Positions 21,694 through 33,225 of a stretch of DNA of 64,000 bases are shown one piece after another; position 1 is the first letter of the stretch; the number at the start of each line of letters is the position of its first letter. Under the pieces are notes generated by a model that was not told where the DNA came from, searched no databases, and saw only the letters and a list, made by a program, of their open reading frames with translations. This stretch comes from Phymatolithon calcareum (lineage: Eukaryota; Rhodophyta; Florideophyceae; Hapalidiales). Where the stretch lies: the NCBI GenBank assembly GCA_977006965.1, contig OZ345352.1, positions 1,984,001 to 2,048,000 of the forward strand, written 5' to 3'. A program made the translations under genes and the position numbers.

Positions 21694-23659
21694 GCAAGAA
21701 TTGCAATACGTCCGGCGAAGGACACACGGATGTCGCCGTCTAGTGGTGTGCCGCAGTACTGTCGTGAAGCAGTTACCCGAATCCAGTCCAGGAGCATCTT
21801 AGAGCCCCCCAGATGTTGAGTAACGTACACTATGTGTAGATTAGATATCCTGCAATAATAGAAACAATGAGAGAAAGGGCCGGTCGTGCAGTTGGAACTC
21901 GATTTCATTGCGACCGAGGGAAGAAAGATGCTATAATTGCTGTGTTTTCGCTTATAACATTAACGTCGTTACGCCACGCATAGGGAGTTCGGCGCGTTTT
22001 CTTGAGGGGGGGAAACGAATCTCGGCTTATTCTAAACCATTTTGCTGAGTACAGAATACACACGTATGGGCGCATTATCTAAACGCGCACGAGCTTTAGT
22101 ACTGTTCGCCGCCAAGTGGTATACTTTTCTTTTTGTGGTTCGGAGAGACATGTCTATGACACTCTTGAGTAAACAGATCCTAGACAATGCGCGAAATTCT
22201 GAAGGCGTCAAGAATTGAGCACGGGAAAATCATTGGGGGAGCGTACAGTGGTTAACGGGAAACGCTTTTGTTCAATGTTGTTAGTTCATATGGAACACAT
22301 TCACTTCTTCATAGCTTTGGTTAAAATGAAGCAGATAGTCACACGGGAAACTCACGTTCCTCTCAAGTTGAGAGGGACAGATGGACATTGACGGAGTAAT
22401 TACTACGTGGCACGTGGTGAAAGGAGTTTAAATCCCTCATACTGTACAGTAGCTGTGGAAGCTAGCACTGATATCACACTCCCGTCGTTCAGACACAACG
22501 AGGGCTTGATTGCGCATGTTGCAGACGTGTTTATGTTGATAGCAAGATTCCGCTCTAGCGTTTCTCAGTGCACATTGGCTTCGAAAATGAGAAGCAAGAA
22601 AAGCTCGGGCGTATCAATTTCGTTCAACCAAGCCCCACAGAGTGTGCTGTCACAGTACCGTGTAACAGCTGTCTTCTTCTTGCAAGACTTTTGCACAGCA
22701 ATGGTGGTCTATCAATAAAGAACAGGCACGAAATGACTCTTGCAGGGCGTATGATACACTGCTCTAGAGGCTTTCCATCTACAGCATGAATGAAGGACAG
22801 CACAGTACTATCGCAACGGTAAACTGGGTTTGGAAGGAGTGTTAGGGGACAGAATTGAGAGACGAGAATAGGCGTTCGAGGTGAAAAGATGCAAATGAGG
22901 CTGATCTGACTTGCGCCAAGTTGATTTGAGACTGACAGTGAATAAATGGCGGACAGCGAGGAATTATCGGCGAAGCTGTTGTGTACCGCTGAAGAGTACC
23001 TAACAGTGCTTTTATTCAAATGCTCGTGCTATGAGCACACTGATGCCCACTGTGCCAAAGCTGCATAAGATTAGTAAGTGAACGACGGTTGTGACAACGC
23101 ACTCGCAGTGTCTACTCATAGACAAGCTTTACAAATATTCCTTCTTTAGCAGCAGAGCTGATCGGCTTCATTTGTACTGGAAGTACAACAAGTAATGGCA
23201 GCTAGTCATCGCCAGTGTAGACGCCCTAATTCTGCACGGAGAGCTCGGGAAAGTAAAGTCGTTCACTTCGATAGGACGATATTAGCATGTCATGTTTATT
23301 AATTGGCTGCTCACAGGGAAGAGAACGGGATTCTTACTGAGCATGTTGATGGCTGGAACGTTCTTTCCACGATCCTCGCTCTTGTCCATTCTTTAGATGC
23401 CTGGCTTCATAGTTTAGCTTGGAAAATGATACAACTGCAGGTGCGACAAACAATTCGCGGTGCACCACGCTGATGGTGGCGGAAGCAGGACGTTCCCCCG
23501 AACGCCTCTCGAGGGATTTCTCTGATGCTGCAGAGTACATGGTAACTCCTGCGTCTCTTCAATGTACAGTTCATTGAATTTTAATTCATTTGGGACTTAC
23601 GAAAACAGCGACACTAGAACTGTTCAACGATTGCTAGGGGCCTAATCATAAAATCTTCA

Positions 23660-23814
23660 TCCTGATGTGCTTGAGGAAGGTCCGACCAGATCCTGGTGCA
23701 CTCGAACATGCAAACGTTCAATCAAGAAAGACCCTGTGCGTGGCCCTACGGATTTCGCAAAGTTTCCCCAAGCGTCTGCAGATGTGCTGTTGACTTTTTT
23801 AAAAGTCAACAGCA
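23660..23814 (+). mobile_element. LINE-C 3' fragment ending in a fold-back
   Basis: The segment with CCCCAAGCGTCTGCAGATG matches the LINE-C 3' untranslated region (compare 16725-16750). Where the tail ACTTTTAAATAAA is expected, the sequence folds back: TGCTGTTGACTTTT at 23785-23798 is followed two bases later by its perfect reverse complement at 23801-23814. Confidence 0.5.
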
Positions 23815-24543
23815 TAAAAACTACTTCTTTTTCATCGGAGAGAAGGTCGGAGGCTGTCCCGTCGGCGCAATGTGTTTGTATGTCGGTAATGAGAACCGTA
23901 AACGTGACCAGTGTTGTACTGTACAATTTTTAAATTAAATGTATGGCAACCCTCCTAGAAAACCGCTTGATTTTAAATCTAAAAACCTACTCCATGAATA
24001 CAGTACAGTCCCGTGCAAATGTGAGATAGTCTCCTTTTCGCACCATCGCGCATGACGTCTCACATGGCTGGCCGCCAGACCAAATCTGCCCCCCTCACCG
24101 TCCTCTCGTCTGCTTTGTTTCCTGCATCTATAGAACACGTGGTCCAATTCAGGAGCCGAAGCCGGACATTCCCCGTGTCCAACCGGATGCAAATCTGTCA
24201 GTTTTAGTCTTAAGACATCCGTACTGTGCTGTACGTACTATACATGTAAATGAGTCACCTACAACGATCTGATTACCGGTATCATCCATTGCGCGACCGG
24301 GACACAAACACTCCTGCAATTTGTGCACATCACTCCTGCCGAGTTGCCGATCGCACAACGGAGGAACGGACCTTCAGCAGTGAACTGGACGCAACCGGCA
24401 CCGGGTCGCCAGTCGAACGACTGCGAAATATCACTCTCGCCCTCTTGGCACTGATCAGCCTTTGCTCAATTTCACGATCGAAAGCCTTGCCCAATGAATT
24501 AAATGGATGGCACTCGTGTTGTCAAGGTCCAACCTGGGTGTAG

Positions 24544-24918
24544 GTGCACATTTTCAGCCTCTCGCTGACCACTACGCATCACGCTGCACAGCTCCACTGC
24601 CGGCGTGCCGATAGCAAATCGTGCCACCATCACTTCATTATCGTGGAAATCGATCAGATTTCAAAAATATGCTTTCTTCTTCCGATAGAATCAGGCGGAA
24701 ATGCCCAAAAGTTAACTTTCCGAACAAGCCGTGGCCAGCGGAGCGTGTGTGCAGGCACCGGTGTTCCACGCACGTTCCACGCACGCCCTTCTGCAATTTG
24801 CTTTGCCTTCACGCTCCGTGTCAGTACTGAACTTACCATACAGCATGCTTTTTTGAGGACTCAACCCGCCTTCATTCGCGACTTCCGCGCAGCGGTGACG
24901 TTGAATGTTGTTGTGTAA
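24544..24918 (+). CDS. Upstream ORF of unit III ending in a conserved FRAA motif
   Basis: A 124-codon frame ends with FIRDFRAAVTLNVVV, about 240 bp before the microprotein ATG. The unit VI ORF at 37243-37608 (121 codons) ends TLRDLRAAAALRRTI, and unit II has YDFRAALASRLL at 41258-41422. The DNA of this last block differs partly at third positions (TTC/TTA/TTT and CGC/CGT/CGA). The first two thirds of the frame are not similar between units, so only the end is supported as ancient coding sequence. It could be the final exon of a gene whose earlier part has decayed. No known domain. Confidence 0.3.
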   Translation: MHIFSLSLTTTHHAAQLHCRRADSKSCHHHFIIVEIDQISKICFLLPIESGGNAQKLTFRTSRGQRSVCAGTGVPRTFHARPSAICFAFTLRVSTELTIQHAFLRTQPAFIRDFRAAVTLNVVV

Positions 24919-25055
24919 TTTGGGCATAAGCAGCAGGTTGGAGTGCCTCTTTTCGACAAACCAGTCGAAAATATGATACGCACAAATGCTCCGCAAGAGC
25001 AGCTAACTCATCCCTATTTAGAGCTTCCGCGCTGGCTGCCACCTCCAAGAAACTG

Positions 25056-25066
25056 GTAGAAAAGGC
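25056..25066 (+). promoter_or_regulatory. Mutated TATA box of the unit III microprotein gene
   Basis: GTAGAAAAGGC stands where the other units have CTATAAAAGGC, 104 bp before the ATG. The flanking GGCTG...CTCCAAGAAA block is shared with units II and V. This copy probably has reduced promoter strength. Confidence 0.45.
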
Positions 25067-25159
25067 TGTGCTCCCTCGCCATCCTGCATCTCTCCCAGAA
25101 ATATTCATCTGCTGGTCATTGCAGGCTGTGACTGCAGTCCTTGCACCACCCACAAAATC

Positions 25160-25288
25160 ATGCATATCACCAAATCCTCACACATAGCCGCCTCTTCGAA
25201 CACGCAAGACCCTCCGAAACCACCCGTGCTAGAGCTCCCAGAGTCTCTATCGGATGCTGGCAGAAGAAACATGAGATCGGGCGGATGA
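25160..25288 (+). CDS. 42-codon microprotein (unit III member)
   Basis: ATG at 25160 is the first ATG after the TATA-like box; TGA is at 25286-25288. The protein is 42 residues. Residues 14-18 read NTQDP, a proline run follows, then PPVLELPESLSDAGRRN (21-37) and a basic Gly-rich end MRSGG. Trp31, present in all other array members, is Ser here (TGG to TCG), and the TATA box is also mutated, so this may be the most decayed member that still keeps its frame. The start context CAAAATCATG is shared in pattern with units IV, V and II. No signal peptide, membrane segment or known domain. It is too short for usual gene finders. Confidence 0.6.
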   Translation: MHITKSSHIAASSNTQDPPKPPVLELPESLSDAGRRNMRSGG

Positions 25289-25690
25289 GAGCTTGATTTC
25301 AAGAACATGCGCAAAACTTTTCCGGCGCGAAGAATGAGTCAGAGAGTCGCCGAGATTAGCTGTGGACTTGAATCTTGCTCGTGATAAAACAGATAAATTT
25401 GTAATGATGGTAGCTCTTCCCTCAGAATCGCTGTACAATTTAAACTCTGGTTGGTGTTGCTGACCTTTCGTCTTTGACTTGTTGATTATCTGTTGAGGGT
25501 AGTTCTAGTGCTCCACACAAAAAACCTTTAAGTTTTATTGTTTGTTTCTCCCAAGTTTCTCGTGAAACACATGTTTAACATCAGGAAAAGCATGTGCCCA
25601 AGAGTTAAAGTAGAATAGAAAAGAATCTACGATATATCAAGGGATGCCGTTACAAGAAAAAGGCGCTCAGCGTCGAAGGATTCACATCCG

Positions 25691-26010
25691 CCAGCACTGA
25701 ACCTCCCGTCGAGGACTCCGGACTGCGCTACCCACAAGCAGGCCGATGTGTGCGTTGCTTGAGGAGAATATGCATGACCTTGCCGACCCTGAGAGTGCAA
25801 CAACATTCGCCAGCACTGAACCTCCCGTCGAGGACTCCGGACTGCGCTACCCACAAGCAGGCCGATGTGTGCGTTGCTTGAAGAGAATATGCATGACCTT
25901 GCCGACCCTGAGAGTGCAACAACATTCGCCAGCACTGAACCTCCCGTCGAGGACTCCGGACTGCGCTACCCACAATCAGGCGGATGTGTGCGTCGCTTGA
26001 GGAGAATGTG
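25691..26010 (+). repeat. Tandem repeat, 119-bp period, about 2.7 copies
   Basis: The unit starting CCAGCACTGAACCTCCCGTC begins at 25691, 25810 and 25929 with near identity. The last copy decays after about 26010. Because 119 is not a multiple of three, the overlapping reading frames here shift between copies and are best explained by the repeat rather than by a gene. Confidence 0.9.
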
Positions 26011-26939
26011 CATGATCGATGCTGAGCATCAGGTCATATGGCCGATGCCCTCCATACCAGGCGTGCTGCTCCCGAAATAATACGCGGTACGAGCACTCGA
26101 AACGCGGCTCTTCTACCAAGTGCGCAACGAGAAGGTGTGACGAACTCTGGGCTGTCGTAGAGTGATATTTGCGTCTCTGCCAGGCGCATGAGATGCTCGA
26201 TGCCTTTTCCGGTGGACGGAAGGAACATGCAGTTAGAGGAAACGAATTACGAAGCTTTTTGATGGGAAATTAAGTACATCTATGAAACCCACAGTACTGT
26301 ATTCCAGGGCAACGGTGCGTGTGCAAGGAAAAATGATAAAGAGAAGGGCATGGAGGTTAAACGTGTCATACGCTTGTTGAGCAAACTCAGTGACGCCTGC
26401 TGTCAAATTTCTGCTGAGTTACAACTGGCTTCCTCATGCGAAAAACTCCGGTACAGCACTGGCAGCCAAGCAGTTGCTGACTCACTACGACTCTTGAGAG
26501 CGTCTTTTGCACTGCTGTAGATGTGTTGGAAGATTATGGACATCATCTTGATTGCTCCACGATAGTATTCATAATCAACACGGGACAGGCCAATGTTCTC
26601 GTGTCCGTAAAATGGGTTTGGAAGGAATGACATACTGTACTGTATTGATCTGAGTAGGGAATTGGGATTCAAGAAGTGGACTCGTGAGATGAAGAGATAC
26701 TCGTACTGTAAACCTGCGAGCGCCTTCACCCAGTCGTTGCTTTGAGACTAGCAGGTCAATGCTGTCGGACAGCGAGGCAATAGCGGTACAGGACGATTGC
26801 ATGATTTTCTCTTTAGACTCTGCAAAATTTGTTCTGGAGGGGGTAGCCAAATAGTTTCAAACAGTGCATATGCTACATTTATAAGCGCGATGAGCGTCCA
26901 GAACCCCACTGCACAGAAGTTGCATGATGTGAGAAGAAT

Positions 26940-26996
26940 GGGGATATTTGATGATTTTATTTTTGAGAGCTCCCAAAGCCTCACCTTGGAGTTATC
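26940..26996 (-). mobile_element. LINE-B 3' terminus fragment
   Basis: GGGGATATTTGATGATTTTA followed by GAGAGCTCCCAAAGCCTCAC is the reverse complement of the LINE-B tail (compare 52744-52790). It is only about 57 bp long and is followed directly by the target site of a LINE-A tail. Confidence 0.6.
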
Positions 26997-27010
26997 TTTC
27001 CCCTGGTACT

Positions 27011-27138
27011 TTTTTTATTGCAATTTTTTTTAAAGCCCCGCAGTCATACGAATATACGGGCAGGGCTTCCTCAGGTGCTGCCCTCGCTAGGGCGGCTCTA
27101 CTCTTATGTCTGGCATTCTCTCTGGGACCCTAGCATGT
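27011..27138 (-). mobile_element. LINE-A 3' tail insertion
   Basis: Matches 52888-53020, the 3' untranslated region of the full-length LINE-A (AAAGCCCCGCAGTCATACGA and onward). Flanks TTTCCCCTGGTACT (26997-27010) and TTTCCCCTGGAACT (27139-27152) form a 14-bp duplication with one mismatch. Confidence 0.75.
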
Positions 27139-27454
27139 TTTCCCCTGGAACTGTAATAATACTCTAAAAATGCTCTATTTCATTTCTGATGGGATGCATA
27201 TCGCAAGTATGATATACGAACTAATTTAATTATTTTCATTTGGAGCTGGTGTATGATACGCAATATCCACAGATGCTTAGCTTCATATGTTTGCTTTAAA
27301 TAACGCTCATAGAAGCTGTGCCGAGAGCTGCGCCCTCCAGGGCAGTTACTACAGCACGGCTGCGACGACGGAAGGACGTGTTCCATGATGCATCACGCGT
27401 GACGCTTATATTATCAAGGTGGCAGTAGAGAGGACTTCAGCGGACTGAGAGAAA

Positions 27455-27530
27455 AGTAGATTTTTTATTCAAAAGTTACCAACGCATGCTGTGGCGCTCG
27501 CGCCAGGATCTGCGTCTCCTCGACGCACTT
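27455..27530 (-). mobile_element. LINE-C 3' tail fragment
   Basis: GTAGATTTTTTATTCAAAAG then TTACCAACGCATGC is the reverse complement of the LINE-C end (compare 16740-16770 and 48473 onward). The right boundary is uncertain and no target duplication was found. Confidence 0.55.
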
Positions 27531-28075
27531 GACACTGAACCCTAATTCAGTTTTTTGACTTATTCCCATGCCAGAGAAATTACTCCACTAAACAATTTCG
27601 ACGAAGATTATGGTCCTCCAATCAAGACACTCCATCCGCTCCTGGTCATGTCTGGCTGCAGTGGAGTCTGCCCTCCCGCGAGAGGAAATCTACTGCATGT
27701 CGTTTATCAAAGCTGCAAACGGAATTGACAGCCCGTGCTGTAAGCTGATTAGACAGCAGTCAGGGATGCGATGGCAAAAAGATAAAGAGGAACGAACAAA
27801 ATTCTCGCAAAATTGGGAGGCGGCTCTGAAAACTGTTTGATTTTAATGCTTTAAACAGGCTCACAGGCTCATACTCGAAGTTGATCCTTCGGTTTCGCGC
27901 GGCTAACAAATCAGCTCTCTTCATTTTCGTGATCCCAACAACTTTCTCGTCTGCTCTGTTCCACATGGTCCAATTCCATCGCTGTTTTTTCGCCGTGCGT
28001 TGACAGATCGTTACTGCACGTGAAAATCGGTCTCGCAATGCGGCGCTCATAAACTGCACAGTACGCGACCGAGAT

Positions 28076-28161
28076 CCCTACTCCGGTAGTTTTTTTTCAT
28101 TTTGGACGTCAAACGCGACCCTACTCCGGTAGTTTTTTTCATTTTGGACGTCAAATTACAC
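28076..28161 (+). repeat. 43-bp tandem duplication
   Basis: The block CCCTACTCCGGTAGTTTTTT through GGACGTCAAA occurs twice, starting at 28076 and 28119, differing by one T in the homopolymer. Other units have a single diverged version. Confidence 0.8.
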
Positions 28162-28554
28162 ATTCCCGCTGCAGAGCTACCGTTCGTAGAGCTGATCAAC
28201 GGGAAGTAATCAGTAAATTGGATGCAAGCGTCATCGTCTTGCCCTTCTATATCGAAATGCTCTGAATTGATTGGATTCGCCCTCGCGTTGCCGAGTTCTT
28301 GCCTGGGAGATGTTGGGAATTGTCGGCATCACGCTGGCCAAGTCGCGCCTCGCCGCACTGCTCCGTCGCCCTGAGTGACTTCCCTGCAACAGCGACATCA
28401 AAATGTGGCACCATGTCACATAAGTTTTTGTACTTTTGGCATGTTTCAGAGTTGTGCGCCAATCGATGCACATGTCGAACCCTTGCTCCTTACGATTAAT
28501 TAACAATTTCTGATGTGATGTGCTCGCATTGGCTCTCCCCCTCTGTAGAAGTTC

Positions 28555-28564
28555 TATAAAAGGC
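28555..28564 (+). promoter_or_regulatory. TATA box of the unit IV microprotein gene
   Basis: TATAAAAGGC, 103 bp upstream of the ATG at 28658, with no intervening ATG. Confidence 0.6.
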
Positions 28565-28657
28565 TGGTTTTCCCTTGCCGATTTGGATCTCATCCATAAG
28601 AATCATCTCCAGGTCATCCCAACGTGAGTTGTACCTCGGTGCACTTCCCTCACAGTC

Positions 28658-28786
28658 ATGTGCATTGCCAAATTCCCTCCCAGCTCCGACCAGTCGAGCC
28701 CACAAGATCCGCCGCACCCACCCTTTCTTGAGCTCCCGGAGTCTATTTGGAATGCAGGTCGAAGGAACAGGAGCTCAGGCGGATGA
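28658..28786 (+). CDS. 42-codon microprotein (unit IV member)
   Basis: ATG at 28658, TGA at 28784-28786. The 42-residue product has a variable N-terminus, then QDPPHPPFLELPESIWNAGRR (in two parts: DPPHPPF, LELPESIWNAGRRN) and the end RSSGG. Asp32 is Asn and Val23 is Phe in this copy; Arg35 and Arg36 use different codons from the other units (CGA, AGG) yet remain Arg. It sits behind an intact TATA box. The stop codon falls at exactly the same codon as in units III, VI, II and VII. Protein role unknown; the basic end could contact nucleic acid, but that is only a guess. Confidence 0.65.
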   Translation: MCIAKFPPSSDQSSPQDPPHPPFLELPESIWNAGRRNRSSGG

Positions 28787-28900
28787 GTTCTTGAACTCCA
28801 AGCGACTCACTACGATTTCGGTTGAGAGAAATGTGATTGAAAGTCGCTGCGGATTCCTGTGTTTTCTGGTTTAGATGGAAACATTCCAAGCTTTATACTG

Positions 28901-30765
28901 ATTAGAATTTTAAGCTCAGAATTAATCTGAAGTCAACTTTTTGTTGTCGATTTTACCTTATGCTTCTTGTTTTTCTGTTGAGGCTGGTTCAACTACGCCA
29001 CCAGTCACTCTGCAATTGCGAAGGGATAGCACAACCCTGAACTGTTCTCGGCTTGAGATATATCCCGTTCTACCACAAAAATACGACTACACGCTGCTGA
29101 GAATTGAACAATATGCCTCGTGAGAGGACTCCATATGAGTTGCACTGAACAGCTGCGGCATACGGGTCGATGTTTGGCATCGTCGTGCACTGGGATTAGA
29201 TTTAGTTCACGACGGTCGTTTCACGCATTCTTCTGCAACAGTCATACTGATTTTAATTTGACACCGCTGTCCCCAAATAGAGTGTAGAGCAAAAACGACG
29301 ACGTTTCGGTTGGACAGCGCTTGGACATCTGAGTTAGAGCGTGCTCGTGCTGCTCTGAATTCGATGGTTTTAGACGTCTTTAGGTTGTTGGTATTTGAGA
29401 TGTCCTTAAGTTGGAAAGTGTGGGGAATACGGCATGCCTTTAATCTTTCGTGGACTGAACGGCATCATACACGTACAGTAATAGTAGATTTTCTGGCGCA
29501 GCTTGATGAACTCTCATAGATATGAAGAAAATTATCTTTCTGCTGCACTGATCTTGCATTATTCCTCTCGTAGAATCTTAGAATTAGGTACAAAGAGAAG
29601 TGCAGTACTGTACTGTACTGTATGCTTCGAGATTTCCATGAAATTAATCAATGAGTTCCGTTTTTCTGAATTCCATAAAAAATAGAATTCATTGATTGGA
29701 ATTTTTGAAGAGTCAGTACACTTTTCTTGAGGTTTCCCCAACAAAACCCATTGGTGTCATGAGAATTTTAATTTTAAAAAACTTCTCCATTGCACTGGTC
29801 ATTCGTCCACAAGCAAGTAGACAAAGTAACCAATGAAAAGCATTCTCACTTATCTTCTTGTCCCTTTCATACGTTGATGATTTCAGGGGAAAAACTCTTT
29901 CCTCTGAAATCAGCAGCGTCGGGTGCAGGACTGTCGGAAATCGAAAAGGAACAGTTCAGAACAAATTTTTTTGTTTTTCTTGTGCTGTTTATGTATGCGG
30001 TCGCTCACAGCTAGTTATGTTGGGCTATAGCAACAACGGTGAGCGTGCATGGCGCGACACTTGCACTGGCCGCTTCCCTCCGTGTGCGCCCAATGGAGCA
30101 CTGAGCCCACAAAGACTGCTTGATACTTCTTCAGACTCCCTTCTTCGAAATGCTGTGCTCCAGTGCCGTGGCGTTTGTGACATTCCAAGTGTGGCCATCG
30201 GCGCTGGAGAATGAAGGGCCGCCGGTTCAGAGCGCACCAGAGTGTCTACGAATTTACTCCATCTTTTAGAGAATACACAACAGTGCGCCAGAAATAGAGT
30301 CCGCTGAAGTCACTTGTTCCTATTCTTCGGGAGAACGCTTGTCCCAGACCCTTGAAATTGCGACAAGGACAAACCAGCAACCTCCACTTGCGACGCTGAT
30401 CGTAATTTCTTAAGTTGCTTCGCAAAGTACCATGCGCCCCAACTTTAGGAAAGTCAGCATCTTACTATCACTTGAATTAAAACGTGAATCTTGTCAAACC
30501 CTCTTCCTTTGGGATTCGTGCTTCAGGGCGAGCCAACAAATTGGTGAACAGCAGCTCAAGGAAATGTGCGCTTCGAATTCCAAAAGGCGCTTTGGGAAGT
30601 TCATGGTGATTTGACGTGGCGCATTGCGAAGGATGTCCACATGATTGAGTGTAAGCTAGCACTGATTCTACCGCCGTGCCAGTCAGATGTAATGAGAGAA
30701 TGGCTTGGGCGTAGTGCAGGCGATTTTAGTTGTAGTTTAATGCCCTAATGCATCGTTTCCCAGAT
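28901..30765. other. Spacer between array units IV and V
   Basis: No supported gene. There is a short run of the recurrent TACTGTAC motif at about 29603-29622 and an imperfect inverted repeat around 29665-29710. Frames of 60-118 codons have no recognisable features. Confidence 0.3.
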
Positions 30766-32009
30766 GCCGTCCAGGAGCATCCTAGTTGCCCCCCAGATCT
30801 TGAGTAACGTACACTACGTGTAGCTCAGAAATCCTGCACTAAAAAGGGAAGAAAAATATGCAGAAAATATAGCCGCGGGTGTATTAATCTAGTTCAGAAA
30901 GTCCCTAACATCTTCTGCCACAATAACGTGTTGTGAATGTCTCCCTCTTGCAAAGCCTTTGCGACAATTCTAAGTTGAGTAATCTCACATAATTTGACTC
31001 GTGAAACTTCCACTTTACTGCTGTATTAATAAAGAAAAACTCTTCTAGCGTAAACGGCAAACTCGGTTTGGCAATAAGAATCGAGGGATTTTAGATTTAA
31101 TAGGGAAGCGAAATAGACATGCAAGATGAAAATAGGAGAACAGACTTGAGCCCAGTCGTTCTGAATCTGGTACAGGGTGAATGAAGGACAGCGGGGCATT
31201 AGCAACACAACTGTTGAGTGTACCCGAAAAGCGCTGTACCTAGCAGTGCTTAGCGCAAAGATGCCCACTGCGCTCGAGCTGTACTGTAGTGAACGAGAAG
31301 TTTTTCTGCGCTATTATATTTTCTACTTGTCAGCGCGCTTGGAAAATCTCCGTGTTACGGAGCTGAGCTGATCGGCTTCCTTTTGACTAGAAGCACAGTC
31401 CAGCAACTATGCTAGTACCGTTGCCAGTGTACATTGACTGGCCAATCGGAGAACATGGATCCAGCTGTACTTCCAAGTGAATGGCCAATATTGTCCAAAT
31501 TTCATAGTCCGAAATAACCCAAATAGAGGTGGCGTGGCGAGCAATCTTTAGGGCAGAGCGTCCATATTTGAGAAAACTTGGACGTGATCTGGAGCGCCTG
31601 CGGCACGAAATGGCAGCAGAGATGATTCAGTGATGCAGTGCAGCCTGCGGAAGCACATGCTAGTGGACTGAATAGCAACTGTTTTGATTGACATGAGCAA
31701 CGACGCCAACACTCTTCAACGGCCGTCCAGTCTTGCTGCGCAACAGGAGGGCATATGGGCCCCGCGTGCTGTCCCGCAAACCTAATCTGTTTGCATGTCG
31801 TTGATGAGAACTGTAAATTGCCTGCACGAATGCACAGTCGAGGATCAAAAGATCATGCGCTGTGACTACTCCGTGAATACAGTCCTGTACCGCGCGGGAT
31901 TCTCGTGTTTTCTCACCATCAAGAGCTGGGATGTTGGTTATCAGGTCTCGTACCGCTAGCTGCAAGAGAAAATATGCCCGCATCACTTTCCTGAACGCAT
32001 CATCTTTCT

Positions 32010-32230
32010 GGTCAAATAACCAAGCACTCCTTTGGAGAAAATCAATATTGGGTGCTTACTTCAGGATTACCACCGTGATCAAGCTAGTTGTGCTACAACG
32101 TACACTAGTCGAAATAGAGTTTGAATGAAAGTCACTCATTTTAAGAGCGCTTGTGAGCAGAGAAATACACAACATTTTGAGGAGCCAGAGGACTTTATTC
32201 ACGACGAGGCTTTGGGAGCTTCAAATAAAA
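32010..32230 (+). mobile_element. LINE-B 3' fragment
   Basis: The frame through 32128 reads LLWRKSILGAYFRITTVIKL, the LINE-B C-terminal domain, followed by the tail GAGGCTTTGGGAGCTTCAAA. Flanks GCATCATCTTTCT (31997-32009) and GCATCGTATATCT (32231-32243) agree at 10 of 13 positions and may be an eroded target duplication. Confidence 0.6.
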
Positions 32231-32795
32231 GCATCGTATATCTATTTTTCTCGTCCGCTTTGGTTCCTACAGCTGTAGAACTTTAGTTTGAGGCACCACG
32301 TGGTCCAATTCCGTTTCTACATTTCGCCATGCCCCATGTCCTACGGCATGTAAATCAATCAGTTTTTGTCTGCATCACACCGGCACAAGTGCCGGCAAGA
32401 AGCGGCTCAATGCTTGCCCGGTTCTTATGTGGCTAAATGCGCGACCGAGTCTCATCTTCTGGTACAGTTTTTTTTCATTTTTTCTGTCAGAGCTCCCGCT
32501 CTTATCGCTTATCAACGGACCGCGAGCAGTGAATTGGGTGTAACTGGTACCGTATTGCCAATCGATCGATTGCAAAATGAGACACGCGATCCATCTATAT
32601 TTTCCAAACCGCCCGTCACGTTGATCAGTTTGCATCACGCCGCACAGCTAAACTGCCAGCTCTCGCTTTTGGGCAACAATGACATTCAAGCGGACTCAAA
32701 CGTTGAAATTACAGCACGTACACTTGCTTTGTACAATCAGCTCTCGCTTCCGCATGTGGAGCGCTCGCACTGGCTGTCCACTTCCAAGGAATTGC

Positions 32796-32805
32796 TATAA
32801 AATGC
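32796..32805 (+). promoter_or_regulatory. TATA box of the unit V microprotein gene
   Basis: TATAAAATGC, 102 bp upstream of the ATG at 32898. One upstream ATG (about 32872) lies between them, unlike in other units. Confidence 0.55.
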
Positions 32806-32897
32806 TGCGATATATTTCCCTCTTGTCTCTCTGCTGCAATAACCATCTACTGGACACTCCAATCTGATGCTACATTTGGTGCGTCACCCCCGGAATC

Positions 32898-33011
32898 ATG
32901 TCTACCACGCGATCTACACCGAGTACCGCCCATTCGAACACAGAAGACCCGCCGCCGCCACCAGTCCTTGAGCTTCCAGAGTCAATTTGGGATGCTGGCA
33001 GAAGAAACTGA
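32898..33011 (+). CDS. 37-codon truncated microprotein (unit V member)
   Basis: ATG at 32898. The product starts MSTTRST, then TEDPPPPPVLELPESIWDAG followed by RRN, and stops at TGA 33009-33011, five codons earlier than in the other units. The codon where the others stop (33024-33026) is TCA here, so the original stop has been lost while a new earlier one arose. The conserved core is otherwise the best match to consensus. The N-terminal MST also begins the divergent gene at 19036. A C2H2 zinc-finger pseudogene starts 214 bp downstream. Whether the shorter protein is still useful cannot be told. Confidence 0.55.
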   Translation: MSTTRSTPSTAHSNTEDPPPPPVLELPESIWDAGRRN

Positions 33012-33225
33012 AAGTTGGGAGGATCAGTGCTTGAATTCCCGCCTATCGGACGCGGTTTAGAAGTGCGAGGAACATGCTCGAATAGATCAACGAGCTCCTG
33101 TTACTATTTTTCCTGTTCCAGATCTTAACAATTCGAAGCTTTGTTTTGGTTTCAATTTATATCTCTGATTCGCTGCGCATTGTAAACATAAGTTCAGTTA
33201 ATGTTCTTACCTCTTTGGTTCAAGA

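Larger units (their letters stand above)
21785..25430 (+). repeat. Repeat unit III (array unit 1)
   Basis: It starts near the block CCCCAGATGTTGAGTAACGT, shared with unit V at about 30790, and follows the same order as the other units: the GGACAGCGAGG block near 22948, the TGGTCCAATTC block near 24142, the DFRAA-coding block near 24875, a TATA-like box at 25056 and a 42-codon ORF at 25160. Divergence from other units is high, so this is an old duplicate. It is interrupted by a LINE-C fragment at about 23660-23800. Confidence 0.6.
26260..28900 (+). repeat. Repeat unit IV (array unit 2)
   Basis: Same block order as units III, V and VI: the GGACAGCGAGGCAA block near 26768, the TGGTCCAATTCC block near 27967, the TATA box at 28555 and a 42-codon ORF at 28658. 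It contains LINE tails at 26940-27138 and about 27460-27560 and a 43-bp tandem duplication at 28076-28161. Confidence 0.6.
30770..33225 (+). repeat. Repeat unit V (array unit 3)
   Basis: It begins near CCCCCCAGATCTTGAGTAACG and contains the blocks seen in other units: the TGAATGAAGGACAGC block near 31178, the GTGGTCCAATTCC block near 32298, TTGCCAATCGATCGATTGC near 32556, the TATA box at 32796 and the microprotein ORF at 32898. A LINE-B tail is inserted at about 32010-32230. Confidence 0.6.

Noticed and set aside
25627-26080. Repetitive-protein ORFs on both strands.
   Set aside because: They result from the 119-bp tandem repeat, whose period shifts the frame in each copy.
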